A stretch of 6,875 bases of DNA from Candidatus Omnitrophota bacterium. GTDB taxonomy: Bacteria > Omnitrophota > Omnitrophia > Omnitrophales > Aquincolibacteriaceae. Below the pieces are notes generated by a model. The model was not told the DNA's origin. It searched no databases and saw nothing but the letters and a program-made list of their open reading frames with translations. Position 1 is the stretch's first letter. Each line of letters begins with the position of its first letter. A program made the translations under genes and the position numbers. Of the stretch, positions 1 to 5,440 are shown piece by piece. The stretch is taken from assembly GCA_023819025.1 (NCBI GenBank), contig JAMWDC010000115.1:1-6875 (forward strand). Reading direction: 5' to 3'.

Positions 1-129
1 GGTCATGACTTTTGTCCAGCGGCGCGCGTGGTAGTGCTTAACAGAACGGCAGAGCGTACGAGCCGCGTGAAACTGTATGTCAAAAAGGCCGATGCGCCGT
101 TCGCTGGTCGGCCCAATTGGGGCGGCTGA
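1..129 (+). other. Unassigned GC-rich segment with a frame open from the window edge
   Basis: This frame is open from base 1 and closes with TGA at 127-129 (42 codons). I recognise no motif in it. The segment is visibly richer in GC than the DNA after about 190, and it contains a 10-base palindrome CCCAATTGGG at 112-121. The opposite strand is also open across it, as often happens in GC-rich DNA, so openness alone proves little. It could be the tail of an unrelated gene, the end of an inserted element, or a frame-shifted upstream part of the SGNH-like gene that follows. I cannot decide between these. Confidence 0.2.
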
Positions 130-188
130 GACGCCGGGGGAATAACGCGATCATCGTTGGGGTTAGTTTCCGTTGACAGACAATAAAG

Positions 189-434
189 GTGGATCCCGCA
201 AAAGCGGATATCGATCAGGTATCTCGCCTCCTCGCTTTGAAACTTCAAGAGCGTGGATTACGGGTCATCGATATGACAGAGGCGTTTCGGTTGGCCCAGG
301 CTTCAGGAGCCAAAGAGCTGTTTGGTCGGATTGATATCCATTACGGTTCGAAGGGGTACCGGCTTGTTGCAGACATTCTTTATCCTGTTATTGAGGAAGC
401 ATTAAAAAAGAAGACCGAAGACGCCGTAAAATGA
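189..434 (+). pseudogene. C-terminal part of an SGNH/GDSL-like hydrolase or AlgX/AlgJ-like protein, possibly broken
   Basis: Eighty-one codons from a GTG at 189 to TGA at 432-434. The reading resembles the last quarter of SGNH-fold proteins found in polysaccharide loci. It shows a DPAKAD-type turn, an amphipathic helix (DQVSRLLALKLQERG), a beta strand ending RVIDMTEAF, and the C-terminal Asp-x-His block in RIDIHYGSKGYRLVAD. In that family this block supplies the catalytic Asp and His. Known members are far longer, and the nucleophile Ser block and oxyanion Gly/Asn blocks are absent here. The same frame still looks protein-like upstream (about 141-173, AIIVGVSF) but is cut by an in-frame TGA at 174-176. 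No convincing ribosome binding site precedes the GTG. I therefore read it as the remnant of a truncated or frameshifted gene rather than a complete small protein. The alternative is a sequencing error at 174 with the intact gene beginning outside the window. Confidence 0.5.
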
Positions 435-529
435 TAAAAATAGGCATCGATTTAAGAGGACGGCAGGCGCATAGAAGTTTGCCTTCCGGCAACGAAGTTG
501 CTTTAATCCTGGTTAAGAAAACCGGTTAA
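431..529 (+). CDS. Small ORF of 32 codons overlapping the preceding stop (ATGA)
   Basis: The ATG at 431 overlaps the TGA at 432-434, a typical arrangement for translational coupling. The frame runs to TAA at 527-529. The first residues, MIKIGIDLRG, look like the N-terminus of GT4-type glycosyltransferases, which commonly begin MKIGIDxR. After that the similarity I can see is lost (RQAHRSLPSGNE). It may be the decayed start of a glycosyltransferase gene, a real small protein, or chance. It lies between two polysaccharide-related genes, which favours a gene remnant. No independent ribosome binding site is evident, and confidence is low. Confidence 0.25.
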   Translation: MIKIGIDLRGRQAHRSLPSGNEVALILVKKTG

Positions 530-578
530 GTGCGGCGTATCCCTAAAATCATTCTACGGAAGGATTGGTTCAATTAAG

Positions 579-1382
579 ATGATGAATCAAGAATCATTGT
601 ATCCGCTGGCCCAACGTCAAACCAATACGTTCTCCTTAATGGGCATACCGATTCATCGAATCACTGTCAGAGATCTTGAGACTTTTATCGAGAATGTTTT
701 TAAGGAAGGCAGTAAAGCGATTATCGCTTATGTAAATATTCACGGCATGAATCTCGCCTATGAGTATCCTTGGCTTCGGGATTTTTTTCAGGAGGTTCAG
801 GTCGTGATTTGTGATGGAGACGGGGTGCGGTGGGGGATCAAGTTGCTGGGAGGGGACCCCCCACCCAAAATTACTTTCACACGCTATATTTGGAATATTG
901 CCGAGTTCTGTGAACGTCATCATTATCGCATATTTCTTTTAGGGGGAAAGTCCGGAGTGGCCCAGGAAGCCGCTGAACAGATCAAACGCAAATATCCGCG
1001 ACTGGAAATCGCCGGATGCTACCACGGTTATTTTGATAAAGACGGCGAAGAGAGTGAAAAACTCATCATGCGGTTGAATGTTATCCAACCCGATGTCTTG
1101 ATTGTCGGTTTTGGGATGCCGGCTCAAGAGAAGTGGCTTTATCAAAATTGGAAACGCATCCATGCGCATCTTTTTCTCCCTGTCGGAGCTGCCTTGGATT
1201 ACGTCTCGGGTCGAATGAAGAATGTCCCTTCTTGGATGATCCGATGGCATATGGAGTGGCTTTTCCGGCTTGCCGAAGAACCGGTGAGGTTGTTTTCGCG
1301 TTACGTTTTTGGGATTCCTTATTTCTTCTGGAGAATCTGTCTTGAAAAGCGGAGGCGCAGTGAACGTGGATTCCTTCGATAA
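579..1382 (+). CDS. WecG/TagA/CpsF-family glycosyltransferase (GT26)
   Basis: The 267-residue product matches the family's usual length of about 240-270. These enzymes transfer a sugar, typically N-acetylmannosamine or ManNAcA, from a UDP donor to a polyprenyl-diphosphate-linked sugar at the inner face of the membrane. This makes the second or a later step of repeat-unit assembly. Visible family landmarks are GIPIHRITV (22-30), VNIHGMNLAY (52-61), the acidic CDGDGV (78-83) in the active-site region, the FLLGG strand-turn (119-123), IVGFGMPAQEKW (175-186), PVGAALDYVSG (201-211), and a basic, aromatic C-terminal tail (about 223-260) that in TagA-type enzymes helps dock to the membrane. The start is ATG 579 or the adjacent ATG 582. 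GGAAGGA at 558-564 is a somewhat distant ribosome binding site. An internal ATG at 639 (MGIPIH) has no such site. The gene overlaps the next by 23 bases. The exact sugar cannot be read from the sequence. Confidence 0.92.
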   Translation: MMNQESLYPLAQRQTNTFSLMGIPIHRITVRDLETFIENVFKEGSKAIIAYVNIHGMNLAYEYPWLRDFFQEVQVVICDGDGVRWGIKLLGGDPPPKITFTRYIWNIAEFCERHHYRIFLLGGKSGVAQEAAEQIKRKYPRLEIAGCYHGYFDKDGEESEKLIMRLNVIQPDVLIVGFGMPAQEKWLYQNWKRIHAHLFLPVGAALDYVSGRMKNVPSWMIRWHMEWLFRLAEEPVRLFSRYVFGIPYFFWRICLEKRRRSERGFLR

Positions 1383-2793
1383 AAGGGAACGGAATGCTGT
1401 CCTTTTGATTTTATGCGTCGGGCTTCTCTTTACAGGGGTCAATTTCTTTACTGGATATTCGGCGGATCCCGACGGCTACTATATTACAGAGAAAGCCCTT
1501 GCGATTCGGACCGATGGTTTTCAGCGCAGCCGGTCTTTTGGTTTCCCGCTTTACGAATTGCCGGTTTATTTGATTATCTTTTATCTCGGACGAACGGCTG
1601 GAAAATTTTATTCCCTGTTTTGGTATTTGGCTTCTGGGATTCTGTTGTTTTCTATCTTAAGAAAACTCAAAGTTGATCCGGATCGCGCATGCCTCGCAGC
1701 CTTGTCGTTCATGGTCATGCCCGTTGCGGTTATCAGCGGGAATTCGATTATGGAGACGAGTCAGGGTCTCTCTTTGGCACTTTTGTCGCTTTACTATTTC
1801 ATCTGTCTCATGGAATCCGACAGTGCTCCGCCAAGTTTTACAATTTACTTGATGGCAATTTCTGTGGGGCTTGCCACGTCGACCCGTTTGGATTATGCCA
1901 TTCTCGGTATATCCTGTGGTTTGACTTTGTCATTGCATAAGCGGTTTCCACGGATAACTTTTGTATACGCCTGTCTCGTCGGGCTTCTTGTCGCGTTGCT
2001 TCCCTACGCGGGCCTTTATGGATGGAGCACATTTTCGAAACCCAGTGTGGTGATTCCCGATCCCCTCTCCCGGAAATTGATCCGGGCCCTTTTTGGGGTT
2101 GTGGCGTTGTTCGGAATCCCGGGGTTCTTCATGGCCGTGGTCGCGGTCGGTCGTTGTCTTATCGTAAAAACCGGTTTTGTTAAACCGTATCTGCGTTTTT
2201 TTTTCATTGTAGCTGTTGTTTTGCTGGCGGTACGTTTTGTCATACTGCCAGATGTATTAAGATATATCATTATCTTACCCGCGTTGGTCATCCTCCTGAT
2301 GGTTAGAACGGTTAGTAAAAAAATACTTTGGCTATTTGTATTTGCAATGGCGCTTCCGAACTTTGTCCAGTTCCATTTGTTCCGAAGAGATCAGAACAAT
2401 TTCGAGATTTATTTGTCCCCGGGATTCTCGCCGGGGGCTCTATGGCAAGAACGAAGCGGGCGGTTAAAGCAGGAGTATCTGTTCCTCGAGTTGCCGGTAC
2501 TTTTGGATCAGGTAGCGGACCGGTTTGGCTGTAAAAGTTATCTGCCCAGGCTTTCCTTAATCAAGGGCGTGGAATACCTCAATCGTTTTGACTGTTTGAT
2601 TATTCCAAATGAGGTCCGCCGATTCCTCAAGCCCGGTCGTTTACATAATATGTTCTCGGGGCTGAAGCCGCGGGTCATAGTTTACAATATTCCGGATCAC
2701 CGCGGCTGGAGTCAATTTTTTCGCCACGAGGACTGGACAAAAATCGGGCTGGATGATTTTAAGGAAATTCAACCGGGTCATCCCGAGGGGTGA
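1360..2793 (+). CDS. Multi-spanning GT-C-like membrane protein, probable polyprenyl-sugar-dependent glycosyltransferase
   Basis: With the GTG at 1360 the product has 477 residues. GGAGG at 1351-1355 supports this start; a second GTG at 1366 is also possible. An in-frame ATG at 1309 would extend it 17 codons deeper into the upstream gene and has no comparable site. About ten to twelve hydrophobic segments lie between residues 13 and 337, followed by a mostly soluble tail (about 338-477). After the first membrane segment comes an acidic loop, ADPDGYY (35-41), then RSRSFGFPLYE (56-66). This is the layout of GT-C (PMT/ArnT/GT39-like) enzymes, where an Asp in the first outer loop is catalytic. SIMETSQGLSLALL (129-142) and TSTRLDYA (173-180) also resemble conserved GT-C segments. 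It likely moves a sugar from a lipid carrier to an acceptor on the periplasmic side. It could instead be a polysaccharide polymerase-like protein. The overlap with the GT26 gene argues for one operon. Confidence 0.72.
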   Translation: MNVDSFDKRERNAVLLILCVGLLFTGVNFFTGYSADPDGYYITEKALAIRTDGFQRSRSFGFPLYELPVYLIIFYLGRTAGKFYSLFWYLASGILLFSILRKLKVDPDRACLAALSFMVMPVAVISGNSIMETSQGLSLALLSLYYFICLMESDSAPPSFTIYLMAISVGLATSTRLDYAILGISCGLTLSLHKRFPRITFVYACLVGLLVALLPYAGLYGWSTFSKPSVVIPDPLSRKLIRALFGVVALFGIPGFFMAVVAVGRCLIVKTGFVKPYLRFFFIVAVVLLAVRFVILPDVLRYIIILPALVILLMVRTVSKKILWLFVFAMALPNFVQFHLFRRDQNNFEIYLSPGFSPGALWQERSGRLKQEYLFLELPVLLDQVADRFGCKSYLPRLSLIKGVEYLNRFDCLIIPNEVRRFLKPGRLHNMFSGLKPRVIVYNIPDHRGWSQFFRHEDWTKIGLDDFKEIQPGHPEG

Positions 2794-2803
2794 ATAGGCG
2801 GTT

Positions 2804-4240
2804 TTATTTTGCGCCGATTCCCAACAATACGATGGGGATCGTTTGAACGAATATCTTCAAGTCAAGCGCAAGGGACCAATTATCGATATACTGGAGGTCC
2901 AGTTTCATCCATTCATCAAATTTAATGATTTTGTTCCTTCCTTGAACTTGCCATAAGCACGTCAGTCCGGGCCTCATACTAAGCCTCCTTCGTTGCCAGG
3001 GTTCATACTTTTTGATTTCGGCAGGAATGGGAGGCCTCGGGCCCACAATACTCATGTCACCGCGCAAAACATTCACGAGCTGGGGGAATTCGTCTAGACT
3101 GAATTTCCGGATAAATCTCCCAAACTTGATCAGGCGTGGATCGTTGGACATTTTAAATACCGGTCCGGTCATTTCGTTATACTTTCGCAAACTTTCCAAG
3201 AGGTTTTCTGCATTGAGGACCATGGTCCTGAATTTGTAGAGTGTAAAAAGGCGCCCGTTCAAACCCACCCGGACCTGTTTGAATACGACCGGGCCGTCGG
3301 ATGAATTGAATTTGATAATCATTGCAGTTACAAAAAAGACAGGTGAAAGGATCATAAGCAAGGTTAGGGAGATGGCGATATCAAGGAAGCGTTTGATAAA
3401 GAGGCTGATATGCTTGTCCGTGGTGGATTGGAACATCAAAAGCGGAAAGCCCGGAAGTCCGGTCTGTTGAGCGCGGGCGAACTGTAGGGTAAAGAGGTCG
3501 ATCGCAATGCTGACCCGTTTTCCGACTTGCTCGCAGTAGAGGATGGCCAGTTCTATATTCGCAAGCCAAGTACGCGGTACGACGAAGATGACCTCGTCTA
3601 CAATTCTTTGGTCAAGAATCGTCGGAATATCCGTGAGCTTTCCGATAATTTTGTGTCCCAGGACCCTTTTCCCGACAAGTTTCGGATCCATGTCGAGGAG
3701 GCCGATGATTTTGAATCCCCATTCCGGGTGACGCTGGACAAGGCGGATAAATGACTGGGCACGTTTTCCCGTACCGACAAGCAAGACATACCGGGTGTTA
3801 AAACCTTTTTTCCTGAAATACCGAAGAGTAGTGATGATGGCAGTCCGTTCCAAGCATATGAAAATCAAAGCCAAAACGGAGAAGGAACCAAGAAAAACAC
3901 GGCTAATATAATACAACTTTAACAAATAGGCGATACTCCCGAAAACAAAAGTTGCCAATAGATTTGCCTTGAAAATTTCATAAAGCATAATCCAGAGACT
4001 TCTCCTTCGTAGATCGATATAAGCACGGGTCAAGTACAGAGAAGTCCCCCAAAGAATGAGAACCGTGGGGAGAACAGTTAGGTAATGCTCCAAGGGGTAT
4101 TGGGGTTTAATGATTGTTTTGTCGAGAATAATCCCAAGGTAACTGCGGAGGAAATACGCGCTGAGGAATGCGAGAGAAATCAGCGTAAGATCAATGAAGA
4201 TCAATAGTTGCCGGAATGCCCGATCATATTCTCTCAACAT
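2804..4240 (-). CDS. Polyprenyl-phosphate sugar-1-phosphate transferase (WbaP/WcaJ/EpsE type)
   Basis: This 478-residue enzyme catalyses the first membrane step of repeat-unit synthesis: transfer of a sugar-1-phosphate (often glucose or galactose) from a UDP-sugar to undecaprenyl phosphate. The N-terminal half has about four membrane helices (11-31, 52-70, 92-110, 115-135) and then a CoA-binding-like Rossmann domain starting at YVLLVGTGKRAQ (151-162). The C-terminal catalytic domain begins KRFLDIAISL (283-292) with a membrane-re-entrant helix (about 284-309). It continues with GPVVFKQVRVG (316-326), LYKFRTM (334-340), SLDEFPQLVNVLRG (381-394; Asp383 and Glu384 are the usual catalytic pair), MSIVGPRP (396-403) and RPGLTCLWQV (423-432). 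All are hallmarks of the bacterial sugar transferase family. I prefer ATG 4240, preceded by AAGGGA, over the GTG at 4273 (11 residues longer), whose upstream region lies in the repeat element. It converges on the GT-C gene with 10 bases between stops and no clear terminator. Confidence 0.94.
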   Translation of the reverse strand: MLREYDRAFRQLLIFIDLTLISLAFLSAYFLRSYLGIILDKTIIKPQYPLEHYLTVLPTVLILWGTSLYLTRAYIDLRRRSLWIMLYEIFKANLLATFVFGSIAYLLKLYYISRVFLGSFSVLALIFICLERTAIITTLRYFRKKGFNTRYVLLVGTGKRAQSFIRLVQRHPEWGFKIIGLLDMDPKLVGKRVLGHKIIGKLTDIPTILDQRIVDEVIFVVPRTWLANIELAILYCEQVGKRVSIAIDLFTLQFARAQQTGLPGFPLLMFQSTTDKHISLFIKRFLDIAISLTLLMILSPVFFVTAMIIKFNSSDGPVVFKQVRVGLNGRLFTLYKFRTMVLNAENLLESLRKYNEMTGPVFKMSNDPRLIKFGRFIRKFSLDEFPQLVNVLRGDMSIVGPRPPIPAEIKKYEPWQRRRLSMRPGLTCLWQVQGRNKIIKFDEWMKLDLQYIDNWSLALDLKIFVQTIPIVLLGIGAK

Positions 4241-4273
4241 CCCTAAATCCCTTATGGGGTTATCCACCCACAC

Positions 4274-4411
4274 TTATTAATACATTGCTCCAGTTATTCC
4301 CTCCCTTTGGTGGGGAGGGTGAGGAAGGGTGTGACGAATCGCTATGCCCCCACCTTAAGCGAGGAGGTATCCTATTCTGTGAAAACTGGAGCAATTCATT
4401 TATTAGTATAG
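4274..4411. repeat. MITE-like intergenic element with inverted-repeat ends
   Basis: A perfect 12-base inverted repeat, ATTGCTCCAGTT at 4284-4295 and its reverse complement at 4384-4395, bounds about 112 bases. The similarity continues imperfectly outward into AT-rich sequence (TATTAATAC on the left, TTCATTTATTAGTATA on the right). Inside is a strong GC-rich hairpin, CCCTCCC at 4299-4305 pairing with GGGAGGG at 4313-4319, followed by purine-rich GAGGAAGGGTG and a second C-rich/G-rich pair (about 4346-4366). Small palindromic CCCTCCC...GGGAGGG elements of this kind are common in bacterial intergenic regions. No transposase is encoded. The element sits directly upstream of the sugar transferase gene, and its outer edge abuts the rejected GTG start. 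Whether it is present elsewhere in the genome cannot be seen from one window. Confidence 0.5.
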
Positions 4412-4444
4412 CATTTTGAATATTGCAATCGTTAGAAATTTGAT

Positions 4445-5017
4445 TTAAGCCGATGTACAAAGTCGTTCGTGGGCATGTACTAGATGGTCAAACTGGGTCA
4501 AGATTTGTCCCTGCCTTGAATTGCCTAAAGGAGCTACGATTGCGCCGGTTTTCCAGAAGGGATAAATTTTCGTCATGAGTTCACGGACGCTACTGGCTTC
4601 AAAACGAATCACGTGCGTTCCATCAATGACACTATATTTCCCATTTTCTTTGAACACACACACCGTGTGAGCGTATTGATGCCCGTAAATATTTAAAACA
4701 AAAGATGTTATGTGTTTGTAACGCAAAATTTGATGGGCGAAAACCGCAAAATCCTCACAATCGCCCTTCTGCGATTCGAGCAATTCATCCGGAGATTGCC
4801 AGTACTCCTCTCTGCCGAATTGTTCGCGGTCCGTGACAAAACTGAAATTTTGCCACACATAGTGTGCGATGTCTTCTGGAGTTTCGAGTTGACTGGCGAG
4901 TTCCCGGAAGGAGAGGTTTCGGTAAAACATTTGGGCGTTCGCATCGGCAACAATCGTTACGCTACATAAGACGAAGATTGCTGCGAATCCCCAGTAAGCA
5001 GCAACGTGATTTCTCAT
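4445..5017 (-). CDS. Secreted transglutaminase-like cysteine peptidase
   Basis: With ATG 5017 the product has 190 residues. The strong AAGGAGAGG site just upstream (minus strand, about 5025-5033) fixes this start; a 21-residue extension to 5080 would run back through the leader hairpins. Residues 1-28 form a signal peptide: basic MRNH, hydrophobic core 8-24, and ANA at 26-28 before Gln29. The remainder is a transglutaminase-fold domain. YWQSPDELL (72-80) leads to KGDCEDFAVF (84-93) with nucleophile Cys87. His117 lies in YAHTVCVF (115-122) and Asp132 in YSVIDGTH (128-135), completing the Cys-His-Asp triad. The GDCEDF context resembles bacterial transglutaminase-like cysteine peptidases such as LapG, which clips surface adhesins, but this protein is short and lacks a recognisable LapG-specific region. 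The substrate is unknown. Its leader carries a cyclic-dinucleotide riboswitch, and it may be co-transcribed with the sugar transferase 200 bases downstream. Confidence 0.85.
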   Translation of the reverse strand: MRNHVAAYWGFAAIFVLCSVTIVADANAQMFYRNLSFRELASQLETPEDIAHYVWQNFSFVTDREQFGREEYWQSPDELLESQKGDCEDFAVFAHQILRYKHITSFVLNIYGHQYAHTVCVFKENGKYSVIDGTHVIRFEASSVRELMTKIYPFWKTGAIVAPLGNSRQGQILTQFDHLVHAHERLCTSA

Positions 5018-5018
5018 G

Positions 5019-5058
5019 CCGAATCCTCTCCTTGAGAACCAAGGAGATCCTGATTCGG
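5019..5058 (-). promoter_or_regulatory. Hairpin enclosing the ribosome binding site of the peptidase gene
   Basis: On the minus strand, CCGAAUC (5058-5052) can pair with GAUUCGG (5025-5019), and inside it CUCCUUG (5046-5040) pairs with CAAGGAG (5034-5028). The loop is five bases and there is a small internal bulge. The inner 3' arm contains the AAGGAG ribosome binding site, and the outer arm ends one base before the ATG at 5017. When folded, the site would be inaccessible. There is no U-tract after it, so this looks like a translational control element rather than a terminator. Confidence 0.65.
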
Positions 5059-5078
5059 CCAAATCTCTTGGATTTGGC
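5058..5078 (-). promoter_or_regulatory. Hairpin between riboswitch aptamer and ribosome-binding-site hairpin
   Basis: On the minus strand GCCAAAUC (5078-5071) pairs perfectly with GAUUUGGC (5065-5058) around a five-base loop. Its first three bases are also the last three of the aptamer (the GCC of GGGUUGCC). Its final base is shared with the outer arm of the next hairpin. It therefore can compete with the closing stem of the aptamer on one side and slightly with the ribosome-binding-site hairpin on the other. It lacks a run of U and is not an obvious terminator. It is most likely part of the expression platform. Confidence 0.5.
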
Positions 5079-5160
5079 AACCCAGCCGCTCACTCCCATC
5101 TTGGTGGAGATAGAAGCTCGAGCCTGTGGCTTTGCGTCCCCTGATTACTCAGGGTTTGCC
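5076..5160 (-). ncRNA. GEMM-I-type cyclic-dinucleotide riboswitch (c-di-GMP-I class)
   Basis: Read on the minus strand, the leader shows the conserved GEMM-I features in order. GGCAAACC starts at 5160. The hairpin CCCUGA-GUAA-UCAGGG (5154-5139) is capped by a GNRA tetraloop. The conserved single-stranded and stem segment GGGACGCAAAGCC follows (ending 5128). Then comes a variable stem (about 5125-5088) that would carry the tetraloop receptor, and the 3' signature GAGCGGCUGGGUUGCC (5091-5076). The length of 85 bases is typical. Known members bind cyclic di-GMP, and a subgroup binds 3',3'-cyclic AMP-GMP, distinguished chiefly by G versus A at the base contacting one purine. By my alignment from memory that base is G here, favouring cyclic di-GMP, but this is tentative. 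It sits 59 bases upstream of the peptidase start codon, with two hairpins between. Confidence 0.85.
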
Positions 5161-5174
5161 TTTTTCAGAATCCC

Positions 5175-5192
5175 CGAGAATTTTAATTCTCG
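5175..5192. repeat. 18-base perfect palindrome upstream of the riboswitch
   Basis: CGAGAATT at 5175-5182 is followed by TT and then AATTCTCG at 5185-5192. In the peptidase transcript it would form a hairpin at or near the 5' end, about 15 bases before the aptamer, if transcription starts near 5200. It may protect the RNA end or serve as a DNA-binding site. On the plus strand it is followed by T-rich sequence but has no gene to terminate. Confidence 0.4.
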
Positions 5193-5206
5193 TTACTTCT
5201 ATTTAG

Positions 5207-5234
5207 AAGATAACATGTGACGTTAAATTGTCAA
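5207..5234 (-). promoter_or_regulatory. Candidate sigma70-type promoter for the riboswitch-peptidase transcript
   Basis: On the minus strand a perfect TTGACA (5234-5229) lies 16 bases upstream of TATCTT (5212-5207). Transcription would start near 5200, placing the whole riboswitch in the leader. The -10 box is weak. A second TTGACA on the same strand (5290-5285) has no good partner at the usual spacing. Confidence 0.4.
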
Positions 5235-5318
5235 ATAAGAGGTCGTATTTTCAATAACGTATCTGACTATGAAGATTGTAGTTGTGTCAAAACTAATAAA
5301 AGTAACATTTAAAATACT

Positions 5319-5326
5319 CCCGCGGG
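5319..5326. promoter_or_regulatory. CCCGCGGG palindrome next to the ribBA promoter
   Basis: This 8-base GC palindrome lies in otherwise AT-rich DNA, seven bases upstream of the ribBA -35 box. Its position would suit a regulator or an upstream element, but an 8-base palindrome alone is weak evidence. Confidence 0.15.
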
Positions 5327-5333
5327 GATCGAT

Positions 5334-5362
5334 TTGACAAATAATTTTGATGTTGCTACGAT
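5334..5362 (+). promoter_or_regulatory. Sigma70-type promoter for ribBA-ribH
   Basis: A perfect -35 TTGACA (5334-5339) and a -10 TACGAT (5357-5362) are separated by the ideal 17 bases in AT-rich DNA. Transcription would start near 5369, giving a leader of about 50-70 bases. That leader does not contain an FMN (RFN) riboswitch core, so the common FMN control of riboflavin genes is not evident here. Confidence 0.7.
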
Positions 5363-5440
5363 ACCAAATTAAAACTAAAATTAGCGGCCCGTTAAGGTTA
5401 TTAATTCGTTTTTCTCATGATGGTCATGCTAAGAATCAAA

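Noticed and set aside
3..248. 81-codon minus-strand ORF at the left edge
   Set aside because: No motif or ribosome binding site. It is opposite the SGNH-like frame and lies in GC-rich DNA, where chance open frames are common.
939..1442. 167-codon minus-strand ORF
   Set aside because: It lies antisense to the strongly supported GT26 gene and has low-complexity basic composition with no family features.
4216..4460. Short ORFs on both strands through the inverted-repeat element
   Set aside because: They arise from the repeat's C-rich and G-rich tracts. They have no conserved features and no plausible starts.
5058..5078. Rho-independent terminator after the riboswitch
   Set aside because: The hairpin has a perfect stem but is not followed by a U-tract, so a translational mechanism fits better.
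5018..5080. Longer start (5080) for the transglutaminase-like peptidase
   Set aside because: The extra 21 residues would be encoded by the two leader hairpins, while the ATG at 5017 has a strong ribosome binding site and begins a clean signal peptide.
4864..5220. 118-codon plus-strand ORF across the riboswitch region
   Set aside because: It is antisense to the peptidase gene, its signal peptide and the aptamer. Its sequence is Arg-rich and has no recognisable features.
5363..5440. Possible FMN riboswitch upstream of ribBA
   Set aside because: The leader is short and AT-rich and lacks the conserved RFN core segments.
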